This document shows positions 1-7,666 of a DNA stretch of 64,000 bases, piece by piece. Position numbers and translations under genes: made by a program. The DNA is from CAZJKE01 sp964555625 (lineage in GTDB: Bacteria; Planctomycetota; Phycisphaerae; Phycisphaerales; SM1A02), in contig CAZKTE010000002.1 of NCBI GenBank assembly GCA_964555625.1, positions 32,148-96,147 on the forward strand, in the 5' to 3' direction. The notes beneath the pieces are model-generated. The model had not been told where the DNA came from and ran no database searches. It saw only the letters and a list, made by a program, of their open reading frames with translations. Each line of letters begins with the position of its first letter. Position 1 is the stretch's first letter.

Positions 1-347
1 TGGCCAGGCAGCGTCGCGTGGCGGGCGATCATGAGGTTAGGGCTGTTGGCGTCGGCCTCGTTCAGGACACGGGCCTCCGGGAGCCGCTCGCGGTGATCAC
101 CGGCATACATCGTGATTGCTTGGCCGATCTGGCGCTGGTTGGTCGCGCACACCACGCGGTGTGCGTTCTCTCGCACCGACGACAGCGCCGGCATCAGCAT
201 CCCGGCAAGCAGCACGGTGATACTCAGGGTGACGATCAATTCGACGAGACTGAAGGCACGCTGGTGTGGCGATCGCTTACCGGACGTCCGTCGCAAAGCA
301 GCCGCCCGCCGCGTGTACACATGCGTTGACGTGACCTGTTGCGCCAC
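1..347 (-). CDS. Prepilin-type N-terminal cleavage/methylation protein (3' end outside window)
   Basis: I see an open frame from a GTG at 347 that runs off the left edge, so about 115 N-terminal residues are visible. A basic leader of about 30 residues is followed by A-FSLVELIVTL, the class III (type IV pilin-like) signal in which prepilin peptidase cuts before Phe and Glu sits at +5. A hydrophobic helix follows, then C-A-T-N-Q-R-Q-I-G-Q-A and M-Y-A-G-D, the Cys-Asn-Leu-Arg-Gln-Ile-Gly-like signature common in planctomycete pseudopilin-like proteins. The family is inner-membrane anchored and associated with type II secretion or pilus-like machines; the role here is unknown. GTG is chosen because AGGGAGG lies 4-5 nt upstream. 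The gene is divergent from the sigma factor. Confidence 0.8.
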   Translation of the reverse strand, partial: MAQQVTSTHVYTRRAAALRRTSGKRSPHQRAFSLVELIVTLSITVLLAGMLMPALSSVRENAHRVVCATNQRQIGQAITMYAGDHRERLPEARVLNEADANSPNLMIARHATLPG

Positions 348-400
348 GTTTCCTCCCTGTGCTATTGCCCAGTCTCCACGAGTCAGTCTAATGCCCAGCC

Positions 401-421
401 GGGCCGCTGGCGGCCCTTTTT
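401..421 (+). terminator. Terminator-like hairpin with T5, upstream of a divergent gene pair
   Basis: GGGCC-GCTGGC-GGCCC is followed by TTTTT, a canonical rho-independent shape on the plus strand. No plus-strand gene precedes it in the window. On the minus strand it would lie in the 5' leader of the prepilin gene. Confidence 0.5.
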
Positions 422-473
422 CTCGGCCCCTGCACAACATGGGGGTAGACTCTGGGGGTGGGAATAGCCTCTT

Positions 474-490
474 GGGGCGAAAAACGCCCC
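474..490. other. GC-rich hairpin with A5 loop
   Basis: GGGGCG-AAAAA-CGCCCC is a perfect 6-bp stem with an all-A loop, flanked by more C residues. It sits between the prepilin and sigma-factor genes. It lacks a T tract, so it may be an operator, a leader structure or chance. Confidence 0.35.
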
Positions 491-512
491 CCCGTACCAA
501 TATCGGGGACTG

Positions 513-543
513 GGAACCCAAGGGCCATGATTGGCGAATAGTC
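513..543 (+). promoter_or_regulatory. Candidate ECF-type promoter of the sigma factor gene
   Basis: GGAACC (513-518) is the classic ECF sigma -35 core. It is followed after 16 nt by CGAATAGTC, and the gene starts about 20 nt further on at 563. Many ECF sigma genes are autoregulated, so this may be its own target site. This is inferred from one site only. Confidence 0.4.
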
Positions 544-562
544 TTGTCGTGGAGGTGGGCAC

Positions 563-1129
563 GTGGAGCCCCAGGAGCCTGATTATCGATTAATGCGTCG
601 CGTGGCGCTCGGTGAGGAAGACGCCGTAGCGGAGCTGTACGACCGCTTTGGCGCCCTGGTCTTCAAGATTGCGCGCCAGTTTCTTCCCACGCGGGCAGAA
701 GCCGAGGATGTGGTTCAGGAGGTCTTCGTGCGGCTCTGGAAGACCGCAGACCGCTTTGACCCCCGTAAGGCCAAGTTAGTTACATGGGTCATGCTGATCT
801 CCAGGCGCCACCTGATCGACTGCATACGAAGAAAGTCTGTACGTCCGAAATCACACGAACTCGACGACCATCACGCGCATTCGGCAACCGCAGAGCGTGA
901 TGGATCGAACATCTGGATGCAGGAGCGAAACCAGCTTCTCTGGCAGCAGTTGCAGGCACTTCCCGAACTGCAGCGTACGGTCATAGAGCGAGCCTACTTC
1001 CAGGGCTACACCCTTCGAGAAGTCAGTCTCCAACTCGAGGCACCGCTGGGCACGGTCAAGTCGGCACTGAGCCGAGGACTGCTTCGACTTAGAGAACAGG
1101 CGGGCGCAGCGGCGTCCTCCGGAAAATGA
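563..1129 (+). CDS. ECF-family RNA polymerase sigma factor
   Basis: 188 residues, the usual length for an extracytoplasmic-function sigma factor. Region 2 (about residues 20-95) contains ELYDRFGALVFKIA, AEDVVQEVFVRLW and a WVMLISRRHLIDCIRRK stretch that would contact the -10 element. Region 4 (about 125-180) contains the helix-turn-helix LREVSLQLEAPLGTVKSALS. There is no region 1.1 or 3. The GTG start at 563 is supported by GGAGGTG at 551-557; an in-frame ATG at 593 would cut conserved sequence. The next gene overlaps by ATGA and encodes a membrane anti-sigma factor, so the pair is probably a membrane-gated stress switch. The inducing signal is not visible. Confidence 0.92.
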   Translation: MEPQEPDYRLMRRVALGEEDAVAELYDRFGALVFKIARQFLPTRAEAEDVVQEVFVRLWKTADRFDPRKAKLVTWVMLISRRHLIDCIRRKSVRPKSHELDDHHAHSATAERDGSNIWMQERNQLLWQQLQALPELQRTVIERAYFQGYTLREVSLQLEAPLGTVKSALSRGLLRLREQAGAAASSGK

Positions 1130-1926
1130 ACGACATGCACGACGAACAGATCGACATCCGAAACCTTCTGGAACTGGCCGTGCTCGAGGCACATGGGCTG
1201 CTTGAGCCCGTCGAGACGGAGTTGTTTGATCGCGCGTTCCACGACGCACGGCAGTCTGTGCAGGACGAGATTCGCCGCATTCAGGCGGAGATCTCCCAGG
1301 ACGACGCGCTCCTTCCGTCGGAGCTCCCGCCGCCCCAACTTCGCCAACGCGTACTCGATGCGGTCGCCGACGCGGCCGATGCTGAAGCTCAGCGACTGGC
1401 GCCCCTGGCACTGATCGGCGCGCGTGCAGGCGCGCGTGAAGGCGCTGGACGACCTCTGGCCGCTACCGCATGGCGCGCCGCGGCGCTGATCATGCTCGGC
1501 GTGGGCGTCGTGCTTGCGATCTTCGCGATGGACGCCAATCGACGTGCCGACCGAATCGCCGAGTATGCCATGAATGCCGACTCCGAGTACACCCTTGCCG
1601 AACTTGGTGGGGCGGAGCTCGCGTCGTTCCTCGACAATCCCAGTTGCTCGGTCATGCGACTCGATCGCGTTGACGGGAGCGACAAGGGGTACATCCGCGT
1701 TGCCATCAACGAGCGCACCGGGGACAGCCACGTGCTGGCCATCGACCTTGCCCCGGACGAGACGCTGATCCTGCAGGGCACCACGCCCGGCGGCACCGTC
1801 ATCGAGCTTGCGACGATCACGGCCGACGGCCCGGTCGTTGCCCGCATGTTCTCGATTGATCCGGCGATCGCAGCGACGCTCGTGATCTCGGCCGTCGATC
1901 TGGACGGCGTCATCCGCTGGTCCTGA
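1126..1926 (+). CDS. Membrane anti-sigma factor (RskA-like)
   Basis: 266 residues. The N-terminal ~100 residues are acidic, helical and cytoplasmic in character. One membrane segment lies near residues 122-140 (RAAALIMLGVGVVLAIFAM), followed by a ~120-residue extracytoplasmic domain with the beta-rich pattern of anti-sigma-K (RskA) C-terminal domains. I do not see the zinc-binding HxxxCxxC of ZAS anti-sigma factors. The start overlaps the sigma stop as ATGA, implying coupled translation and stoichiometric production. Expected role: hold the partner sigma factor at the membrane until regulated proteolysis. The family assignment is by architecture and partner. Confidence 0.8.
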   Translation: MNDMHDEQIDIRNLLELAVLEAHGLLEPVETELFDRAFHDARQSVQDEIRRIQAEISQDDALLPSELPPPQLRQRVLDAVADAADAEAQRLAPLALIGARAGAREGAGRPLAATAWRAAALIMLGVGVVLAIFAMDANRRADRIAEYAMNADSEYTLAELGGAELASFLDNPSCSVMRLDRVDGSDKGYIRVAINERTGDSHVLAIDLAPDETLILQGTTPGGTVIELATITADGPVVARMFSIDPAIAATLVISAVDLDGVIRWS

Positions 1927-1972
1927 GTCACATCACCACGCAGACCCCCCGGGAATCAGGGAGACTGTGCGC

Positions 1973-2485
1973 ATGCACGAGAACGTCTGGTCTCCGTGGC
2001 GATACGCCTATCTACAAGACCTCGAGCGTCGCCGGGACGCCGCAGGAGAGGGGCCTCATGAGGCGAAGGACTTCCTCGCCACCTACTGGGCCAGCCCGAA
2101 CGCGGATGCCGAGCATCGCGTCATATTCCGAAATGAGCACGGCATCGTGCTTCTCAACCGCTACCCCTACGCAAACGGCCACTTGATGGCGGCGCTGGGC
2201 GAGGCGCAGTCCACGCTCATGGCATACGACCCGCAGCAGCGTGCGGCGCTTTGGGCACTTGTCGAGATCGCCGTAGAACACATGCAGCGGTGTCTGCGCC
2301 CGCAGGGAATCAACATTGGAATCAATGAGGGGCGAGCGGCGGGCGCGGGCCTGCCCGAGCACCTGCACGCGCATGTCGTGCCTCGCTGGCATGGCGACAC
2401 GAACTTCATGTCCACGGTGGGCGAGATCCGGGTGATCCCGTCATCGCTGGAGGACATGTGGGCGCTCTACACGGCTGGATCATGA
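1973..2485 (+). CDS. HIT-family nucleotide hydrolase/transferase
   Basis: About 170 residues with the histidine-triad motif HLHAHVVPRW, whose central His forms the nucleotidyl intermediate in this superfamily. Upstream features also fit: FRNEHGIVLLNRYPYANGH, and GINEGRAAGAG, matching the 'N-x-G-x-x-A-G' strand before the triad. The N-terminal MHENVWSPWRYAYL and the overall length resemble the ApaH-like/AP4A phosphorylase-type HIT branch rather than short Hint proteins. ATG at 1973 is preferred over GTG 1967 because AGGGAG (1958-1963) sits 9 nt before it and only 3 nt before the GTG. Substrate is unknown; diadenosine polyphosphates or AMP adducts are typical. Confidence 0.88.
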   Translation: MHENVWSPWRYAYLQDLERRRDAAGEGPHEAKDFLATYWASPNADAEHRVIFRNEHGIVLLNRYPYANGHLMAALGEAQSTLMAYDPQQRAALWALVEIAVEHMQRCLRPQGINIGINEGRAAGAGLPEHLHAHVVPRWHGDTNFMSTVGEIRVIPSSLEDMWALYTAGS

Positions 2486-2819
2486 ATGCAGAAGCGGCCC
2501 GGGAGGTGGGTTGCGTAGCTTGACACCGCTCCGCGACTGAGCTCGAACCCAATCTTGCAGGTGGGTTCGTCCGCCACTGTTCCCGGCCGTCCACGCGAAC
2601 GAGGCATGGCCTTCGACACGGCGTGTTCGATCCCGATGGGTTCGATAGGATCGAGCACAATTGCGCGGCGCGGTACTACCGCATCCGACGGTCTCCCGGA
2701 CCGCCACAATCAGGATACTCATCGTCAGCCCAACGGGGACCCCCAGAGGCGGAAGTTTCCACGCTGTTGACAGTAACATGGCCGCGCGGGACACTTCCCC
2801 ACTCAGGAGTGCACACACC
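2486..2819. other. Intergenic region with two perfect inverted repeats; no convincing gene
   Basis: No frame shows protein-family features. Two perfect inverted repeats are visible: CGAACCCA (2544-2551) with TGGGTTCG (2562-2569), and TCGATCC (2627-2633) with GGATCGA (2648-2654). TTGACA occurs near 2768 but without a good -10 at 17 nt. The region could hold a structured RNA or the leader of the lipoprotein gene. I do not recognise a known RNA family. Confidence 0.4.
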
Positions 2820-3086
2820 ATGACCCGCATGATCTACCGAATCTGCCTGTTCACAGCCCTTTGCAGCCTTGCCGGCTGCTCGCACCGCGAGTTCGTCGAG
2901 GTGCAGGTGCTGCCCGACATGGAAACGCTCGCGCACACGAGCGCTGAGGTCGACGTGAACATGTCGGTCACGAACAACCAGAATCGTCGCCTCATCAATG
3001 ACGACTTCCACCGGGCGCTCTACACGAATCGCCCCAGCGTCCTGGCGCCGTACCCGATCGTGAACACGACTGGGAACCCGCAGTAA
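2820..3086 (+). CDS. Small predicted lipoprotein
   Basis: 88 residues. A signal peptide of Lys/Arg-poor start plus a hydrophobic core ends in the lipobox L-A-G-C at about residue 18, so Cys would be lipidated and the protein anchored in a membrane. The mature ~70 residues (SHREFVEVQVLPDMETLAHT and on) have no family I recognise. ATG at 2820 is chosen because AGGAG (2805-2809) lies 10 nt upstream and because a signal peptide then starts at residue 1; the frame is open further upstream but not coding-like. It stands alone between the HIT gene and the MFS transporter. Confidence 0.72.
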   Translation: MTRMIYRICLFTALCSLAGCSHREFVEVQVLPDMETLAHTSAEVDVNMSVTNNQNRRLINDDFHRALYTNRPSVLAPYPIVNTTGNPQ

Positions 3087-3163
3087 CTTCCGATCCATCG
3101 AGTTGATCGGCGACTCAGGCGATTAACCCGCTTGAGCGTCTGCTGCTACTGTCGCATGCATCC

Positions 3164-4486
3164 ATGAGTCCGCTGCGCCTTGTCACTGCGCCCTTTCGGT
3201 CGATGCTCCCGTCGTCGCACCCCCCCGGGTGCAGAGGGGTGTATCGGCGGGAAGTGATTGCCTGGTCGCTGCTGGCCGTCGCAGGCGGCGCCGCCGAGGG
3301 CGGGGTCATGGGCATTCTCGCCAAGCGACTGTTTGAGGAACATGTTGACGGAACGGCGCTGAACTGGTGCGTCGCCGCGCTGACGGCAGCGCAGGGCTTC
3401 ACGAATCTCTCGAGCTTTGCGTGGGCGGCGATGAGCCACGGTCGACACAAGGTCCGTGTCCTGACGCTGCTCAATGGCGCCATGGTCGCGATGATCGCCG
3501 CCATCGCGATTGTCCCGCGATCACCGCTTGGGCTGGTGATGCTCTTGGCGCTGCTCGTGGGGGCCCGCTGCTGCTGGGCGGGCGTAGTCACGTTGCGGAC
3601 GACCGCCTGGCATGCCAACTACCCGCGCGAGCGGCGAGCGGGCATCGCCGGTGGCATCGCCACGGCCTCCGCGCTGATGGTCGCCGCCGTTGGCTTCGGC
3701 GTCGGGCGACTGATGGACATTGACGAAGCGTCGTTCCGCTGGATTTACCCCACCGTCGCCCTGGCGGGCATCGCGGGCACCGGCGTCTATGCTCGAATTC
3801 GAATTCGCGGACACAAGGCGCTGCTGCAGAGCGAGTTGGAAACGCCTAGGGCCTCTTCGACCTCCCTGCTTTCGGGCCTGCGGCTCATCGGCGAGGACCG
3901 CGCATACGCGCGGTACATGGGATGCCAGTTCGTGTTCGGACTGGGAAACCTCATGGTGACCGCGCCGCTGGTGGTGGCCGTTGTGGAACGATTCTCGTTC
4001 GACTACCTGCGCGAGATCCTGGTCGTGTCGACCATTCCCGTCCTGCTCGTGCCTCTGAGCATTCCCCTCTGGGCAAGGTTCCTGGACCGGGTCCACGTGG
4101 TCCCCTTCCGCGCGATCCACAGTTGGAGCTTCGTGCTTTCCACCGCGTGTCTGGCGGGGGCGGTCGCCCTGGGGAACATCCCCCTGCTCTGGACTGGCGC
4201 AGTCGTCCGAGGCGCCGGATTCGGCGGCGCCGTGCTTGCTTGGAACCTCGGCCACCACGACTTTGCGCCCCTGGACCAGTCTGGGCGATACATGGGCCTG
4301 CACGTGACGCTCACGGGCATACGCAGCCTCATCGGCCCGGCACTTGGCATGGCGCTTTGGGGACTTGCCCCCCGGCTCGGTGATCCCACCGGCGCGCTGC
4401 CGTTTGTAGCGGCCACCGTCGTCACGGCGCTCGGCGGGGTGGGATTCGTACTGCTGGCCCGCCAGCGGGCTCGCCAGGAGCGGTGA
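3164..4486 (+). CDS. MFS-type multi-pass membrane transporter
   Basis: 440 residues with about 12 hydrophobic segments in two halves separated by a charged loop near residues 205-235 (RIRIRGHKALLQSE). The layout fits the major facilitator superfamily. A segment of charged residues between helices 2 and 3 (MSHGRHKVR) matches the usual loop 2-3 position, although the G-x-x-x-D-R-x-G-R-R consensus is degenerate. The N-terminal 28 residues before the first helix are poorly conserved in appearance, so translation could start later. Substrate cannot be inferred. It ends about 175 nt before rpsA. Confidence 0.7.
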   Translation: MSPLRLVTAPFRSMLPSSHPPGCRGVYRREVIAWSLLAVAGGAAEGGVMGILAKRLFEEHVDGTALNWCVAALTAAQGFTNLSSFAWAAMSHGRHKVRVLTLLNGAMVAMIAAIAIVPRSPLGLVMLLALLVGARCCWAGVVTLRTTAWHANYPRERRAGIAGGIATASALMVAAVGFGVGRLMDIDEASFRWIYPTVALAGIAGTGVYARIRIRGHKALLQSELETPRASSTSLLSGLRLIGEDRAYARYMGCQFVFGLGNLMVTAPLVVAVVERFSFDYLREILVVSTIPVLLVPLSIPLWARFLDRVHVVPFRAIHSWSFVLSTACLAGAVALGNIPLLWTGAVVRGAGFGGAVLAWNLGHHDFAPLDQSGRYMGLHVTLTGIRSLIGPALGMALWGLAPRLGDPTGALPFVAATVVTALGGVGFVLLARQRARQER

Positions 4487-4660
4487 CTGGTACGGAAGAA
4501 CCGCCTCAGGTATCATCCTCGGTTCGCCCGCTGCCCTGCGGGCATGTGACACCTTTCCCCCGGGAGTCTGCGGCACCGTGCTGAGAAGCGGGAGGACGGG
4601 ACACACCAGGCAACCGCGGACACGGCACCGCGGCCAAGTGCACCCTGATGCCGTAGCACA

Positions 4661-6412
4661 ATGGTCGACCACAATTTGATCGCAGACCTCGCCGTAGACG
4701 AGGCAGAAGCAGACGCGCTTGTACGCAAGGCGTTGGGGACCCATGTCGCCGAGGGCGACATGGAAGCCCTCATCGACAGTGAACTCCAGCAGTACAAGCC
4801 TGGAAACATCCTCAAGGGACGCGTCGTCGGAAAGGCCGGCGACGACGTCGTCGTCGACGTGGGCCTGAAGTCCGAGGGACTGATCCACAAGGGCGAGTTC
4901 CCCGACTTCGATTCGCTCGAGCCGGGTTTCGAGATCGAGGTCGTTCTCGAGGACCTCGAGAACGAGCAGGGAATCGTCAAGCTCTCGAAGCGGAAGGCGG
5001 ACCGGATCCGCAACTGGGAGAAGATCCTCGAGACGTCCAATGAGGGCGACATCATCGAGGGCGTCGGCATGCGCCGCATCAAGGGCGGACTACTGGTGGA
5101 CATCGGTGTCCCCGCGTTCCTTCCGGCATCGCAGATCGACGTGCGCCGTCCGGGCGACGTCAACGACTTCGTCGGCCGCACGATACGCGCCGAGATTCTC
5201 AAGATCGACGAGGAGCGGCGCAACATCGTCGTCAGTCGCCGCAAGCTCATCGAGCGCGAGCGCGACGAGGCCAAGCAGAAGCTGCTGGACACGATCAGCG
5301 AGGGTGATCTGGTCAAGGGCCGCGTCACAAACGTCGCGGAGTTCGGTGCCTTCATCGACCTTGGCGGCATCGACGGCCTGCTGCATGTGACCGACATGAG
5401 CTGGGGACGCGTCAAGCACCCAAGCGAGATCTGCCGCGCCGGCGACGAGATCGAGGTCAAGGTGCTCCGCATTGACTTCGACTCGGAGAAGATCGCCCTG
5501 GGCCTCAAGCAGAAGGATCCGTCTCCCTGGGACAACATCGAGGATCGCTTCCCGATCAATGGCCGCGTCAAGGGTCGGGTAGTCAACCTCGTGTCCTACG
5601 GCGCGTTCGTGCATCTCGAGGACGGCGTCGAAGGGCTGGTACACGTCTCGGAAATGTCGTGGCGGAAGCGCGTCAACCATCCCAGCGAGATCGTGCAGCC
5701 TGATGACGAGATCGAGGTTGTCGTCCTGGACATTGACAAGGACAAGCACGAGATCTCCCTGGGCATCAAGCAGACGGAGGTTAATCCTTGGGAGCTCGTC
5801 ATCGAGCGCTACCCGATGGGCACCATCGTCCAGGGAACCGTGCGAAACCTCACCAACTATGGTGCGTTCGTCGAGATCGAGCCGGGCATCGACGGGCTGC
5901 TGCACGTGAGCGACATCTCCTGGACGGAGAAGATCGCGCACCCGAGTGAGAAGTACAAGAAGAACGAGGATGTCGAGTGCATGGTGCTCGACATCGATGA
6001 GGACAAGCAACGGATCAGTCTCGGCGTCAAACAGATGCACGAGGATCCTTGGCAGACCGCCGTGCCGGAGGCCTACAAGCCCGGCATGGTCGTCCACGGC
6101 AAGGTCACGAAGATCACGAACTTCGGCGTCTTCGTCGAGCTCGAGGAAGGACTCGAGGGCTTGCTGCACATCTCCGAGCTCGCCGACCACAAGGTCGAGA
6201 GCCCACAGGAGGTCGTCAAGCCCGGCGACGAGATCGACGTGAAGATCCTGCGCGTCGATACGTCGGATCGCAAGATCGGCCTGAGCCTCAAGCGCGCCCA
6301 GGGCGGTGAAGGCGGGGACGAGCGTTGGGAACCGTCCGGCGGCGGTGAGGGCCCCGACCGTGGTGGCATGGACGACCACGGCGCGCTCGGCACCGACAAG
6401 ATCAGCCTCTGA
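4661..6412 (+). CDS. rpsA: 30S ribosomal protein S1
   Basis: 583 residues with six S1 (OB-fold) domains, beginning near residues 45, 125, 210, 295, 382 and 470. Domains 3-6 show the strong repeat pattern G-x-V-x-x-x-x-x-F/Y-G-A-F-V/I-x-L and G-L-L/V-H-V/I-S-x-x-S-W. The first two domains are more divergent, as in E. coli S1, where they dock on S2. S1 binds mRNA on the 30S subunit and helps start translation on structured or weakly Shine-Dalgarno-led messages. The C-terminus after domain 6 is a Gly/Asp-rich tail. The ATG at 4661 has no obvious Shine-Dalgarno sequence, and a ~170-nt upstream spacer may carry an autoregulatory leader. Followed by a terminator. Confidence 0.96.
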   Translation: MVDHNLIADLAVDEAEADALVRKALGTHVAEGDMEALIDSELQQYKPGNILKGRVVGKAGDDVVVDVGLKSEGLIHKGEFPDFDSLEPGFEIEVVLEDLENEQGIVKLSKRKADRIRNWEKILETSNEGDIIEGVGMRRIKGGLLVDIGVPAFLPASQIDVRRPGDVNDFVGRTIRAEILKIDEERRNIVVSRRKLIERERDEAKQKLLDTISEGDLVKGRVTNVAEFGAFIDLGGIDGLLHVTDMSWGRVKHPSEICRAGDEIEVKVLRIDFDSEKIALGLKQKDPSPWDNIEDRFPINGRVKGRVVNLVSYGAFVHLEDGVEGLVHVSEMSWRKRVNHPSEIVQPDDEIEVVVLDIDKDKHEISLGIKQTEVNPWELVIERYPMGTIVQGTVRNLTNYGAFVEIEPGIDGLLHVSDISWTEKIAHPSEKYKKNEDVECMVLDIDEDKQRISLGVKQMHEDPWQTAVPEAYKPGMVVHGKVTKITNFGVFVELEEGLEGLLHISELADHKVESPQEVVKPGDEIDVKILRVDTSDRKIGLSLKRAQGGEGGDERWEPSGGGEGPDRGGMDDHGALGTDKISL

Positions 6413-6439
6413 TCACGCCCGGAAACCCAGAAGTCGACA

Positions 6440-6475
6440 GCGGCCCGCCTTGATGGCGGGCCGCGTCGCCTTCTC
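6440..6475 (+). terminator. Intrinsic terminator after rpsA
   Basis: GCGGCCCGCC (6440-6449), TTGAT loop, GGCGGGCCGC (6455-6464): a perfect 10-bp stem 27 nt after the rpsA stop, followed by a weakly T-rich, pyrimidine-rich stretch. Confidence 0.75.
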
Positions 6476-6790
6476 ATCTCTCCTCATCGCACGCCTGGAG
6501 GCGTCAGCACAATGCGAGGAACGCCAGGACCGCAAGGAGGCAGATCACTCGTGCATTTCGGGTGAGCACCATGGCCTGCATCGCGTCTCGCATCATCTTC
6601 ATTCGCCTGTCGCTGGCGGCATCGCCCGAGAGCAGCACCGCAGGACAACCATGCCCCGTCCCTTGTCGATGGCAAGCCGATGCGGCGTGATTCGCCGCCA
6701 TCGCCGCGTTCCCGGACGTTGCGGCACGCGTTGCCGGGCCAGCGGCGGAGATCCACGCACCGGCGCAGGCTGTCTTGCGGGGGTGACGCC
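6465..6790. other. Spacer between rpsA terminator and next gene
   Basis: About 325 nt with no confident gene. It contains a 32-codon minus-strand frame (6504-6602, listed separately). The plus strand has no coding-like frame before 6806. Confidence 0.4.
6504..6602 (-). CDS. Possible 32-residue membrane peptide
   Basis: An ATG at 6602 opens a 32-codon frame ending in a hydrophobic stretch (VICLLAVLAFLALC) that could span a membrane. The only ribosome-site hint is AGGCGA directly before the ATG. No family is recognised, and the frame may be chance in high-GC DNA. Confidence 0.2.
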   Translation of the reverse strand: MKMMRDAMQAMVLTRNARVICLLAVLAFLALC

Positions 6791-6796
6791 TATACT
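6791..6796 (+). promoter_or_regulatory. -10-like hexamer TATACT, near-leaderless gene
   Basis: TATACT ends 9 nt before the ATG at 6806 and no Shine-Dalgarno sequence precedes that ATG. Transcription would start within about 3 nt of the start codon. No -35 match is seen at the standard distance. Confidence 0.4.
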
Positions 6797-6805
6797 CGAC
6801 TGCGG

Positions 6806-7663
6806 ATGCGATGGCTGGCAATCATCCTGGCAACCTGCTGCCTTGCCCTCACGGCTGACAAGGTTGAGCAACGTCATGCGCGGATCCTGGGCATCCTGCT
6901 CTACAGCGACATCGACACGAGTTGGAAGGACGTGCCCGCCGAGGAACTCATCGAGTCCCTTCGTCGAGATCTGGACATCGACCTGCAGGCATGGTGGCGC
7001 AACGACCGCCGCGACGGTCCGGACCCGGGCACGCCAATCACGCTCGACATTGGTCGCCAACCGGCCATCCTCGTGCTCGAGCGCATCCTCGAGCAGTGCG
7101 ATGACGTCGAGGAGTGTGCCTGGCAACTGCGAGGCGGCACCATCGAGATCGGCTCCAAGACGTGGCTGGGGCGACGCCGCGCGCAGGAACTTCGGACCTA
7201 CCCGGTTCTCGATCTCATGCTCCCCATTCGCGACTTTGACAACGCCCCGGAGATGGGGGCCGGCACGGGAAACGCTGGCGGGACCGGTGGTGGTGGAAGC
7301 ACGGGCGGGACCGGTGGTGGGAGCGGCGGTAACACTGGCGGCAACACCGGCGGCGGCGGGTTCGACTTCGGCCCGCCCGGGGAGGACCCGGAGACGCCAA
7401 GCAGGGAAGATCGCATCGAAGAACTGATCGAGGTCATCACGGACCTCATCGAGCCCAGTCAGTGGGAGCGCAACGGCGGCCTCTCGTCGATTCGCCCCTT
7501 CGAGGGAGTCCTGCTTGTGCGGGCCCCGGACTTCGTCCACCGGCAGATCAACGGGTACGCGTTCCTGCCGGCGCGGCCCCACGACCAGCGCGAGCGTTTG
7601 CTGCACTTCATCGACGGCCGCGCCGTCGTGGACCTGCCCTCGCAGGCCACGCCGCTGGACTGA
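6806..7663 (+). CDS. Secreted short-N-domain (STN-like) protein with glycine-rich linker
   Basis: 285 residues starting MRWLAIILATCCLALTAD, a plausible signal peptide. Residues ~28-110 (YSDIDTSWKDVPAEELIESL, PITLDIGRQPAILVLERIL) resemble the secretin/TonB short N-terminal domain: two beta-alpha-beta units with a 'TWLGRRRAQELRTYPVLDL' strand. Such domains are fused or standalone in many planctomycete envelope proteins. Residues ~150-185 are a Gly/Thr/Ser/Asn linker, and a second soluble region follows (~200-285, REDRIEELIEVITDLIEP). The partner is unknown and no secretin is adjacent. It converges on the S9 peptidase gene with a 3-nt gap. Confidence 0.65.
   Translation: MRWLAIILATCCLALTADKVEQRHARILGILLYSDIDTSWKDVPAEELIESLRRDLDIDLQAWWRNDRRDGPDPGTPITLDIGRQPAILVLERILEQCDDVEECAWQLRGGTIEIGSKTWLGRRRAQELRTYPVLDLMLPIRDFDNAPEMGAGTGNAGGTGGGGSTGGTGGGSGGNTGGNTGGGGFDFGPPGEDPETPSREDRIEELIEVITDLIEPSQWERNGGLSSIRPFEGVLLVRAPDFVHRQINGYAFLPARPHDQRERLLHFIDGRAVVDLPSQATPLD
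7255..7365 (+). repeat. Degenerate tandem repeat coding a Gly/Thr linker
   Basis: Imperfect direct repeats of the type ACCGGTGGTGG and AACACTGGCGGC encode the Gly-rich linker of the overlapping gene. Such repeats are prone to length change by slippage. Confidence 0.6.
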
Positions 7664-7666
7664 TCC

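Noticed and set aside
2540..2575. tRNA-like GGTTCG / CGAACC segment
   Set aside because: The sequences form a simple 8-bp inverted repeat. No acceptor, D or anticodon arms can be drawn around them.
3090..3110. Terminator after the lipoprotein gene
   Set aside because: CCGATC-N9-GATCGG is a 6-bp stem with a large loop and no T tract; too weak to call.
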